Origin: JAJNPS01 sp031378845
GTDB taxonomy: Bacteria; Pseudomonadota; Alphaproteobacteria; Rhodobacterales; Rhodobacteraceae
NCBI GenBank assembly: GCA_031378845.1
Contig: JANNES010000012.1
Coordinates: 62,001-126,000 of the forward strand
DNA: 64,000 bases
Direction of reading: 5' to 3'
Made by a program: the position numbers and the translations under genes. The notes beneath the pieces were generated by a model that saw nothing but the letters and a program-made list of their open reading frames with translations, had not been told where the DNA came from and ran no database searches. Shown here piece by piece: positions 43,007 through 50,245 of this stretch; within the stretch, counting starts at the first letter, position 1, and every line of letters starts with the position of its first letter.

Positions 43007-44763
43007 AACCCGGCTTTTTGTCCGGATCAGTGACTGGCAGACTGGGGTTCCGCCTGATGGCAGCCTTTGGGATTGCACTTATGCCACTGGCATTGCTGTC
43101 CTATAATCAGGCGCAACAATTCGAAAATGAATCGCAGGCCAGGTGGGAATCTGCACTTTTTGGCGAAACCCTTCTGGCAGCAACCTACCAGATTGACGCA
43201 ATCAGCCGTGCACGTGGTATTGCCGCCGCCGTGGCCGATACCATCCTGCCGTATGTTGATGACGTCGAAGCATGCGTGCAAATCTTGCAGATGCTCGTTA
43301 AAAATGAACCGAACCTCAGTTTGGCAGGCTTTATCCTCCCTGACGGCCAGATGACTTGCGCGTCGACGGGCGCACCCTACAATTTTGGGGACAGTGCGGG
43401 CTTGCGCCGCCTTTTGGCTGATCCCAAACCCATCATGTCTGTTAATGCAAATGGTCCGATCAGCGGCGAGTCCGTGTTGATCTTTTCCCACCCTGTCACA
43501 ACTTCGCAAGGGCAGCTTGTGGGGTTTGCTTCTATTTCCGTCCCACACCGCGCTCTGAAAGTTCGCCCCGCTGTGGCAGCCCCAAGAGATAGGATCATAC
43601 CGGAACCTATTTCGCTCATCACATTCGATGGTGACGGCACGATCTTGACCTCGAGCTTTGGCCTTGAAACCGTTCGCAATCGCATCCCCACAAACAGGTT
43701 GCTGACCGAATTCGTGGGCAAGGAACCAACAACCTTCCGCGATACCTTGTCCTCCGGGGACAGCCGCACCTTTGCCGTGATGGCCATTGTACCTGGCAAG
43801 CTATATGTCCTCGGCTCCTGGCCCGCGACGGTCGCGCTCAATTCCACCTTTCTCGGCTTTCTGCCGCTTTGGGTATTTCCGCTCGCGATGTGGCTGGCCA
43901 GCATGCTGGTTGCGTTTCTGGCCGCCGAGCACCAGGTGCTGCGCCATGTCCGGTCCCTGCGCCAGTCCATCACGGCCTTCGCAGGCGGCAGCCGCCTTGT
44001 GGCCCCGCCCGATCTGTCCGCCGCCCCCAATGAACTCCGCGATGTGGGTGGTGCGTATGAGCGCATGATGTCATCCGTCCTGCACGACGCCGCTGCAATG
44101 GAAGATTCGATGCACCAGAAAGAGGTCTTGCTCCGCGAAGTCCACCACCGCGTGAAAAACAACCTCCAGCTCATCGCATCCATCATGAACCTGCAAATCC
44201 GCAAATCAGTGAACCCCGAGGCGCGCGCGCTCCTGAAAAACCTGCATGAGCGCGTAATGAGCCTTGCGACTGTTCACCGCGAACTTTACCAGACCAGCGG
44301 CCTGACCAATGTGCAGGCCCATGAACTGCTCGACTCCATCGTGGCTCAGGTCCTGCGCATGGGCGCATCCGCCGACCGTCAGATCGAAACGAGAACCGCG
44401 TTCGATCCGATCCGCCTGACGCCAGATCAGGCCGTCCCCCTGTCTCTCATCCTGACCGAAGCACTGACCAACGCCCTGAAACACGGCAGCATGCTGGCAC
44501 CCGACAAGGCCAGCCTTTCGGTTTCCCTGCGTCAGATCGACCCCGATACTGCCCGCCTCGAAGTATCGAATGCCCTGCAGGACGTCGGCGGTAGCGCCCT
44601 GCCAAACAGCCGCGAAAGCACCGGCCTCGGCCAGCAGCTTCTCACCGCATTCGCCTCGCAACTGATGGGCAAGCTGACCGTCGGCCCGATGGATGGCCGA
44701 TATACCGTGCGGCTTGATTTCCCCCTAAGTGATCTGCCGCCGACCGACGACGACGCCACCTGA
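43003..44763 (+). CDS. Membrane sensor histidine kinase, HisKA_2 type (GSR kinase)
   Basis: 586 aa from the ATG at 43003 (ATGA overlap with ecfG). A first membrane helix (about 14-34) precedes a periplasmic sensor of about 250 residues with a Cache-like look (ISRARGIAAAVADTI...LSLAGFILPDGQMTCAS). A second helix follows (about 287-312), then a HAMP-like linker and the dimerisation box EVHHRVKNNLQLIASIMNLQIRKS with its phosphorylated His near 381. The ATP-binding domain has LILTEALTNALKHG and a GLGQQLL motif. HisKA_2/HWE kinases encoded beside phyR phosphorylate PhyR in other alphaproteobacteria; I infer the same here. The stimulus is unknown. Confidence 0.92.
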   Translation: MKPGFLSGSVTGRLGFRLMAAFGIALMPLALLSYNQAQQFENESQARWESALFGETLLAATYQIDAISRARGIAAAVADTILPYVDDVEACVQILQMLVKNEPNLSLAGFILPDGQMTCASTGAPYNFGDSAGLRRLLADPKPIMSVNANGPISGESVLIFSHPVTTSQGQLVGFASISVPHRALKVRPAVAAPRDRIIPEPISLITFDGDGTILTSSFGLETVRNRIPTNRLLTEFVGKEPTTFRDTLSSGDSRTFAVMAIVPGKLYVLGSWPATVALNSTFLGFLPLWVFPLAMWLASMLVAFLAAEHQVLRHVRSLRQSITAFAGGSRLVAPPDLSAAPNELRDVGGAYERMMSSVLHDAAAMEDSMHQKEVLLREVHHRVKNNLQLIASIMNLQIRKSVNPEARALLKNLHERVMSLATVHRELYQTSGLTNVQAHELLDSIVAQVLRMGASADRQIETRTAFDPIRLTPDQAVPLSLILTEALTNALKHGSMLAPDKASLSVSLRQIDPDTARLEVSNALQDVGGSALPNSRESTGLGQQLLTAFASQLMGKLTVGPMDGRYTVRLDFPLSDLPPTDDDAT

Positions 44764-44880
44764 TCAACCCGAAAGCCCAAAGGGCCGCGATGCACCCGTG
44801 CCACTGACGGCATACGATCCCGGTGTTGGCCTGCAAAGTGGTCTGATCCCCGCCGATACCACGCATCGTGCATCTTTTGG

Positions 44881-44905
44881 GGAACCCACCCAGTGCCCGT
44901 GCGTT
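44881..44905 (+). promoter_or_regulatory. EcfG-type promoter before csbD (second copy)
   Basis: GGAAC (44881-44885), 16 bp, CGTT (44902-44905), 36 bp before the ATG at 44941. Confidence 0.8.
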
Positions 44906-44940
44906 GGTAGGCAGGCAAACCAATCGGAAAGGACATCGCA

Positions 44941-45138
44941 ATGAACTGGGATACAATCGAAGGCAGCTGGAAAGAAATGGCTGGTCGCGCCCAAGCGAAA
45001 TGGGGCGACATCACCGGCGACGAATGGACCAAGATCAAAGGCCGCCGCGAAGAGATGGTCGGCCTTGTCCAGAAACGCTATGGCAAGGCGCGCGACGCGG
45101 CCGAACAGGAAGTGGACGACTGGTTCGCCAGCCTCTGA
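44941..45138 (+). CDS. CsbD family stress protein
   Basis: 65 aa and a canonical member: MNWDTIEGSWKEMAGRAQAKWGDITGDEWTKIKGRREEMVGLVQKRYGKARDAAEQEVDDW has the full CsbD pattern of an amphipathic helical hairpin. The protein is soluble and highly charged. It is a typical strongly induced member of EcfG regulons, although its molecular role is not known. GGAAAGGA lies upstream of the ATG, an exact EcfG promoter precedes it, and a very GC-rich terminator follows. Confidence 0.93.
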   Translation: MNWDTIEGSWKEMAGRAQAKWGDITGDEWTKIKGRREEMVGLVQKRYGKARDAAEQEVDDWFASL

Positions 45139-45161
45139 CGGTCCCTCCGGACCCGACTGCC

Positions 45162-45199
45162 ACCCCCCCCCGGCCTCACCGCCGGGGGGGGTCCATTTT
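45162..45199 (+). terminator. GC-rich terminator after csbD
   Basis: A run of nine C plus GGC (45163-45174) pairs with GCC plus eight G (45181-45191) around a 6-nt loop, followed by TCCATTTTG. Confidence 0.75.
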
Positions 45200-45262
45200 G
45201 TCCGTGGCCGATCACCATCATCCGCTGGCCTGCAGAAATCACCTCCGCCTTTCTGACCTGAC

Positions 45263-45287
45263 GGAACCATCAGGTCAGACCTGCGTT
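45263..45287 (+). promoter_or_regulatory. EcfG-type promoter before the DUF1328 gene
   Basis: GGAAC (45263-45267), 16 bp, CGTT (45284-45287), about 50 bp before the ATG at 45339. The -35 lies inside a small inverted repeat (TGACCTGA and TCAGGTCA). Confidence 0.8.
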
Positions 45288-45338
45288 GATAGGACAGTGG
45301 CACTTCACGCCGCCATCCGCACATAGAAGGAGAACCCC

Positions 45339-45512
45339 ATGCTTGGCTGGGCACTGACATTCCTCGTGATCGCATTGATCGCCGCCGCCCTTGGCTTTGG
45401 CGGCATTGCTGGCACATCAGCAGGCATCGCACAAATCCTGTTCTTCGTGTTCATCGTGCTGTTCGTCGTGGCAATGATCGCACGCGCGCTTCGCGGTCAG
45501 CCGCCGCTGTGA
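45339..45512 (+). CDS. DUF1328 small membrane protein (YtjA-like)
   Basis: 57 aa: two hydrophobic helices around a glycine-rich turn, starting MLGWALTFLVIALIAAALGFGG and continuing AGIAQILFFVFIVLFVVAMI with a short basic tail. This is the DUF1328 pattern. AGAAGGAGA lies 6 nt before the ATG. Such proteins are common in alphaproteobacterial stress regulons; function unknown. Exact EcfG promoter upstream and a perfect hairpin downstream make it a monocistronic unit. Confidence 0.9.
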   Translation: MLGWALTFLVIALIAAALGFGGIAGTSAGIAQILFFVFIVLFVVAMIARALRGQPPL

Positions 45513-45536
45513 CGCGTACGCGGCACATCGAAAAGT

Positions 45537-45565
45537 AACGCTGCAGGCGATGTGCCTGCAGCGTT
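45537..45565 (+). terminator. Perfect hairpin after the DUF1328 gene
   Basis: AACGCTGCAGGC (45537-45548) and GCCTGCAGCGTT (45554-45565) are perfect 12-bp arms with a 5-nt loop. A short T/G run follows. Confidence 0.7.
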
Positions 45566-45631
45566 GTCGTCCGAAAACCCTAGCTGCAAACCTGGCCTTT
45601 ATACAATTGGCAGACTACGGTCTGTTGGCAT

Positions 45632-46990
45632 TCAGCGGGAATTGATGAGTGCCACGACGGCATAGATCGTGGCTTTGAACGAAACATCATTTTTGTCGGC
45701 TCGCATCACGATGCGCTTGAATTCTCTGAGTTTGCAAAGGAAGCTTTCGATCAGGCGGGCTCTGTTGCGCAAATTGCCTGATTGCCGGAGGATTCCCTTT
45801 CCTGGACAAACCTATCCGGTGCGCTGCGTGAGTGGCGTCGCGAGGGCGATGCAGCGGTTGAGGCGTGAGCGGGTGAACGCCACTGGTCCGACAGAGCCCG
45901 CGAACGCTCTGATCTGAAGCGCGGCGACCTGCCTGTCGAAGGTGAGGCATCGCGCCGCCACCGGTTCGAGGCCGGTGCCGAACGGACATGACGCGCTCGC
46001 CGAACAGCTTGAAGCACCGCATCCGTTGCCGGGCAATGGTTTGCCCGCAAACCATGAGAGGGCTGGCGTCGACCAGACTTCGTCGTTGGTAGAGGGTCCA
46101 CCGCTTCCAGACGGCCCGACCAAGGCGGCGACAACTGCGACAGGCGCGTCGTTGCGCGCGGCCGCTCCTGCAGTGTGGTCCTTCCACGGCTTGCCGTTCT
46201 TGCGGGGCGGGATGATCGCCGCCACCCCGCGCGCCGCCCCTCTCGTGGTTTGCCTGCAAACCACTGCCGGGCACTGGATGACGGCGTGGGCCGGGCGCGT
46301 GTGTCACTGGCCCCATCTGCGGTGACCAAGCCGGGGGGCTGATCGCCAGGGATCTGGTCGGGAAGCACGGGTGCGTTGCCGATCCGGCTGCCGGTGACCT
46401 CGATCGCCCGAATTTCCAGCGTTTCCGCATGGTCGTCGGGAAAACAGTCCACTGGACTGTTTTCTGACCATCCTCCACCCGAGGTGAAACTTGCGCCAGT
46501 CGCGCGGCTTCGGCGGCCCGTGTTTTCTGGCCAGCCACGCGCCAACGCCTGCCGCCTTCACACCCCTCGCCGGTTCGCTCGAACCGGTGGCGCTCACCGG
46601 CTCGATGTCGATCAAGAGGTGGGGGGCGCCGGTGCTGGGGCGATAAGGGATGCGGGCGGTCAGGGTCTGCTGGCGGCGGCAAAGGGTGCTGCAGTCCGGC
46701 ACCGGCCAATCCAGACTGGCCAGTTCCAAAAGGCTCGCCAGCATTCCGGTCGTTTGCCGCAGTGGCAGCCCGAAGAGCGGCTGCAGCGTCAGGCAAGCCT
46801 GGATCGCGGCGTCGGTGAAGACCGGCTGACGCCCGCGCTTGCCGGTCGGTGCGGCAAGCCACTGTGTCTCGGGATCGAACCAGACCAGCAACGATCCGCG
46901 CCTCGCCAGCACGGCCCTCACCATCGGGCTTGAACCAATGGCACCCCGACGGCTCGATACTCAGGCCAGTTCGTGGTGCGGTAGCAAGGG
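45632..46990 (-). mobile_element. Decayed IS5-family transposase with palindromic insertions
   Basis: The minus strand carries, in several frames, an IS5-type transposase: RTTNWPEY (46980s), LARRGSLLVWFDPETQW...PTGKRGRQPVFTDAAIQACLTLQPLFGLPLRQTTGMLASLLELASLDWPVPDCSTLCRRQQ, then LLIDI, ARKHGPPKPRDWRKFHLG, ETLEIRAIEVTGSRIGNAPVLPDQI, VTADGASDTR, IPPRKNGKPWKDH, MRCFKLFGERVMS, FDRQVAALQIRAF and LNRCIALATPLTQ. It ends with a DDE-type tail, RARLIESFLCKLREFKRIV (stop at 45632), perhaps from a second element. Between these blocks, which are contiguous in intact relatives, short hairpin sequences are inserted. It cannot be active. Terminal inverted repeats were not identified. Confidence 0.75.
46036..46941. 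repeat. Set of five short perfect or near-perfect hairpins inside the IS5 remnant
   Basis: ATGGTTTGC-CC-GCAAACCAT (46036-46055); GTGGTTTGC-CT-GCAAACCAC (46245-46264); GAAAACAGTCCA-C-TGGACTGTTTTC (46440-46464); CCGGTTCG-CT-CGAACCGG (46570-46587); CCATCGG-(7 nt)-CCAATGG (46921-46941, one G-U). Each sits where the transposase homology is interrupted. The first two share the core TGGTTTGC-NN-GCAAACCA. Confidence 0.65.
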
Positions 46991-47142
46991 GGCTTCGGTC
47001 TGCTCTCACCCTCTGACTACCAGACTGGATTCACAAGGGGGATCCTTCACCGCATTTGCGCAATAATGCCTCGGTCACCCCTCAACGCCCTGCCACTACG
47101 CCTGCTTTGAGAACAGGCCCCCTATCGGGTTCCCGGACCCTC

Positions 47143-48441
47143 TCAAGCGTCCTCAAACAGCCTCGTCCTGTCGACAAACCGCAGGCGTTTCGCTTCCTTC
47201 ATCGACCGGACCTCGCCGCCTTCGAGCAGTCGGGCGATTTCGGCTGAGACCGGGTCGGCAGCGATCACCAAGGCGGCGTCGAGGTGGACATGGCGCTGCG
47301 TCACCCCCCTTGGGCCGTGGCCAAGCAACCCAGCGATTATACGCTCGCGATAGCCGAGCGAGCCCGCGATAGTCGCGAACGTATGGCGCAAGACGTGCGG
47401 CGTGACCTTTGTCAGCTCTGCGCGCACGAATACCCTTTCGAGCACGCGAACGACACCGATGAAGTGACCATCGCCCCAATCCGCAGGAAAGACATATGGT
47501 GAGGCGCGACGCTGCCCTTGCGCCAGTAGATGGCTGATCGCCGCATCCCCGGCGGCGCGCATCTGCGGGCCCGACTTTGTGTCCGGGAAACCGACACGGT
47601 TTTCGTCAGATTCGATCCAGTCTTTCCGCATAGCCAAAACCCCCATGCGCCGAAAGCCGGTCAGCACCATAAGCCTGATGGCGGCAAGCCCCGTCGGATG
47701 CTCGCCCTCGCGCTCCATCTGCGACATGATTTTTCCAAGATGGTGCACTTCGCCGAGGCTGAGGCGGCGCTTAAGTTTCTGCGACGCGATCACCCGCACG
47801 CCGTTTGCGGGACTCTGGTCGATGATGCCAAGCCTGCGCGCGTGATTGAAAAGGCTGCGCAAGGTGCTGATGGCGCGACCTGCGACACCGGCACCGTCAG
47901 ATGTCTGTCCGCCGCGCCCCAAGCGGCGTTGGTGTGCCGATTTGCCCCCCGCAATATCCGCCTGAAGGCGCTCGGTATCTGCGCGCTTCAAGTGAGAGAC
48001 GACACGCGTCCCGATCAGCGGCTTGATGTGCTGCTCGATCCGGCTATGGTCACCCGCGACAGATGAGACCTTGATCGGACGCTTGTTCCTGCCATGTCGT
48101 CTCCAGGCGTCCGCCTCCTCAAGATACCAGTCGCAGACCTCTGCAACGGCCATGCCTTCTCTGGCCGCGCGTCGCTCTTGCGAAGGATCCCCACCATCAA
48201 CCACTGACGCCAGTTTCTTCTTGGCGAGGTCACGGGCGACCTCAATCGTCAGCACCCCGTACAAGCCAATAACAAAGCGGCGGGTGCGACGTTCTGCGTT
48301 CCGATACTGGATCACAAAGGTCTTTGTGTTGGAGGGTTTCAGATGGACACGGAAACCTCGCAACTCGCTGTCCCAAAGGAAAGTGTCGCCGCCCGCCCGC
48401 TTTTGCAGCGCATCAACCGCCCTCTTTGTCAGTCTTGGCAT
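47143..48441 (-). CDS. int: Tyrosine recombinase/integrase of the island, catalytic Tyr replaced by His
   Basis: 432 aa from the ATG at 48441 (MPRLTKRAVDALQ); the frame is open 33 codons further but without conservation. An Arm-type N-terminal domain (LRGFRVHLKPSNTKTFVIQYRNAERRTRRFVIGLYG) is followed by a core-binding region and a catalytic domain with Arg in TGFRRMG and HVLRHTFAT (His-x-x-Arg). The last box, LLGHGPRGVTQRHVHLD, has His (codon 47290-47292) where the family has the nucleophilic Tyr (TQRYVH). All else looks intact. It lies beside the distal attachment repeat, so it is the presumed integrase of this element, now probably inactive. Confidence 0.9.
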   Translation of the reverse strand: MPRLTKRAVDALQKRAGGDTFLWDSELRGFRVHLKPSNTKTFVIQYRNAERRTRRFVIGLYGVLTIEVARDLAKKKLASVVDGGDPSQERRAAREGMAVAEVCDWYLEEADAWRRHGRNKRPIKVSSVAGDHSRIEQHIKPLIGTRVVSHLKRADTERLQADIAGGKSAHQRRLGRGGQTSDGAGVAGRAISTLRSLFNHARRLGIIDQSPANGVRVIASQKLKRRLSLGEVHHLGKIMSQMEREGEHPTGLAAIRLMVLTGFRRMGVLAMRKDWIESDENRVGFPDTKSGPQMRAAGDAAISHLLAQGQRRASPYVFPADWGDGHFIGVVRVLERVFVRAELTKVTPHVLRHTFATIAGSLGYRERIIAGLLGHGPRGVTQRHVHLDAALVIAADPVSAEIARLLEGGEVRSMKEAKRLRFVDRTRLFEDA

Positions 48442-48695
48442 TCCAACGCTCGTCGCCCGCGGAACGCATGATCCGGTCCGTTTGTTTGTTGCTGCCGATG
48501 TCAAATCGGGAAAATCTGCTTTCCCGCGCAGTTGCAGCATCGCCGGAGAAGCAGGGGGAAGCAGCTGGCCGGAAATCAGGGGTGATCGGAGCGTAACCCC
48601 GTCGGACTATATATCGACATAACCTATTGTTACGTATTGGAATTTCGCGCTTTGGCGCAGAATTGAAACCTGTGGCGTAAACGGCCTGAACAAGT

Positions 48696-48796
48696 TGCCA
48701 AGGTTAGGGTCGCGCGTTCGATTCTCTTCGCTCTCTCCAGTTTTTACAAGCAATATCAAGGCTTTAGGTAGAATCCTGCGAGGCGCTTTTTGCTTG
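48696..48796 (+). repeat. Distal attachment-site repeat (attR), decayed tRNA-Gly 3' half
   Basis: Gap-free 101-bp copy of 21427-21527 with 13 differences. It contains the tRNA anticodon-loop-to-CCA half and terminator region but no 5' half. The acceptor end reads CGCTCTCTCCA instead of CGCCCGCTCCA, so it cannot serve as a tRNA part. It marks the right end of the island, about 255 bp upstream of the int start. Confidence 0.85.
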
Positions 48797-48827
48797 GGTG
48801 GCTTCAGGTTGCAATAATGTAAGCGCC

Positions 48828-49302
48828 TTATAAGCAGTTGGGTCCGAAAGCATCGTGCGCCGCCGGGGACGCCAACAGCACCATGTCGCGCCGTTGCCTC
48901 TGAGATGGCAGTCTGTCATTCCAGGCTCTCAGACCACGATCTGTGACCCCCATCACGCGGCAGGCGCGTGGCGTCGAAAGGATGCCGCGATAGTCATCCA
49001 GGAACGCAAACTTCACGGCTTTTGGGCCGCGAAGAACTGCATGGCCTCTTTTAGCAGGTCCCGCTCCTCCTTGAGAATCCGGCTCTCCCGCCAAAGCTGT
49101 TGGTTCTCACGAACAAGGTCCTGGTCGGCGCCCTTAATCGACGCATCATCCGGACCGCCCGCACCCATTTGCAAAGGGTCGAAAATCCAATCTCCAAATC
49201 AGGCGCAACCTGACGCCGCGTCAGCCCGCCGGTGGTCGCGATGCGAACCGGATCCCGCTTGAACGCCTCGCCCTGTATGGATGCCATATCCGTCGGACGC
49301 AT
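48828..49302 (-). mobile_element. Truncated IS3-family element (orfA/orfB remnants)
   Basis: Minus strand. From 49302 orfA reads FKRDPVRIATTGGLTRRQVAPDLEIGFSTLCKWVRAVR. After a frameshift it continues DQDLVRENQQLWRESRILKEERDLLKEAMQFFAAQKP, the standard IS3 leucine-zipper C terminus. OrfB begins KFAFLDDYRGILSTPRACRVMGVTDRGLRAW...QRQRRDMVLLA and stops after about 60 codons, lacking the DDE domain. Inactive remnant just outside the island's right repeat. Confidence 0.75.
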
Positions 49303-50210
49303 GGTCCGACCCTTGATGGCAAGTATTGCGCTCAAACGACCGGAACGAAATCGCGACAGGTCCAGGCAGGTCCAGTGGCAAAACTTCCTGGCTGAAGGGT
49401 CTGATCTTGATGTCGCACTGAACCGAGAGCCGGACCTCCGTTTCGATGACTGCGACCCAATAGTCGTTCGATTCACGAAAACGAACAGTGCCATGGTTGA
49501 ACCGGTGGACCCGCCAGGCAAAGGCCGCACCGCACGCAAGTGGCGGCTTTTTTGGCCGCGCCACCGCATGAAACGATCCGGCCGAACGTCGCCGATGGCC
49601 AGAAAGTAGCATTTCTCAAGATCTGGAACGCCTGCCATATCGAAGTTACGGGTCTTGTTTCATAGGACATTGATCCCATAACTGCTGTGTCGACGGCTGT
49701 GCGCCTCGATCAATTGCATCCTGACAAAAATCGACCGCTGCTGATGCGCGACCGGGGGCAACGTGTTCGCGGCAGTCGTTTCGCCTACGTTCGATCAATG
49801 CACGCAGCCTTGGTGCCGTGTTCCTGCGATGGGGGAACCACATGCAAAAGCAGTTGAACGCAGGCCGGCAGCTCGGCACCGAAGCAGTGTGATAACTCAA
49901 CCGGGATATCCGCCCGACAAACCATGTTCCGACATCGCGACGCGATGACGACGTCGTTCTGGGCACAAGAGCCGGTGGCGTGCCAGGCGCAAGATCGTTC
50001 CTCGCGCATTCGCAAAGTCCGGCTTTTCACACAGCCTCGGCCGTTTGACTTTGATGTGCCGTGACCAAAACAAACGCGCAGAGCGCCAACGGGGGCGGGT
50101 GCGGAGCGGCGACCGCCTTCACGTGATCGCAGCCGTTGGTTCGGCGCGTTTGCTGTCTCTTGCAGATTGCCCACAGCCGGATGCGTTCCGCTGATCTGCA
50201 GCGCTATTCA
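49303..50210. other. Gene-poor region
   Basis: About 0.9 kb without a gene I can support. A minus-strand stretch near 49330-49560 reads protein-like (FNHGTVRFRESNDYWVAVIETEVRLSVQCDIKIRPFS), but it has no start, ribosome site or family I recognise and may be a remnant. The rest shows only short random frames. Confidence 0.4.
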
Positions 50211-50240
50211 TTGACGAACATTTGCAGAACATTATATACA
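50211..50240 (+). promoter_or_regulatory. SOS promoter: TTGACG, LexA box, TATACA
   Basis: -35 TTGACG (50211-50216) and -10 TATACA (50235-50240) are 18 bp apart. Between them lies GAAC-ATTTGCA-GAAC (50216-50230), an exact GAAC-N7-GAAC direct repeat, the LexA recognition form of Rhodobacter and related alphaproteobacteria. LexA bound here would cover the promoter. The transcript would start almost at the first codon of the radical SAM gene. Confidence 0.75.
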
Positions 50241-50245
50241 AAGAC

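Larger units (their letters stand above)
21472..48695. mobile_element. Integrated ~27-kb general stress response island at tRNA-Gly
   Basis: The island is defined by direct repeats at tRNA-Gly and at 48696-48796 and by a tyrosine integrase gene adjacent to the distal repeat. Contents in order: decayed DUF932-like and Fic genes, galU, csbD, a cyclic glucan synthase gene, an AI-2E permease gene, a group of stress-type membrane and four-helix proteins, crp, phyR/nepR/ecfG/kinase, csbD, DUF1328, IS5 remains and int. EcfG-type promoters (exact GGAAC-N16/17-CGTT at seven loci) occur in front of most units, tying cargo to the resident sigma factor. No conjugation, replication or phage structural genes are visible. 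The integrase lacks its catalytic tyrosine, so the element appears immobile. Confidence 0.8.

Noticed and set aside
48696..48742. Second tRNA-Gly gene
   Set aside because: Only the 3' half is present, the acceptor end is mutated and no D arm or 5' acceptor strand precedes it.
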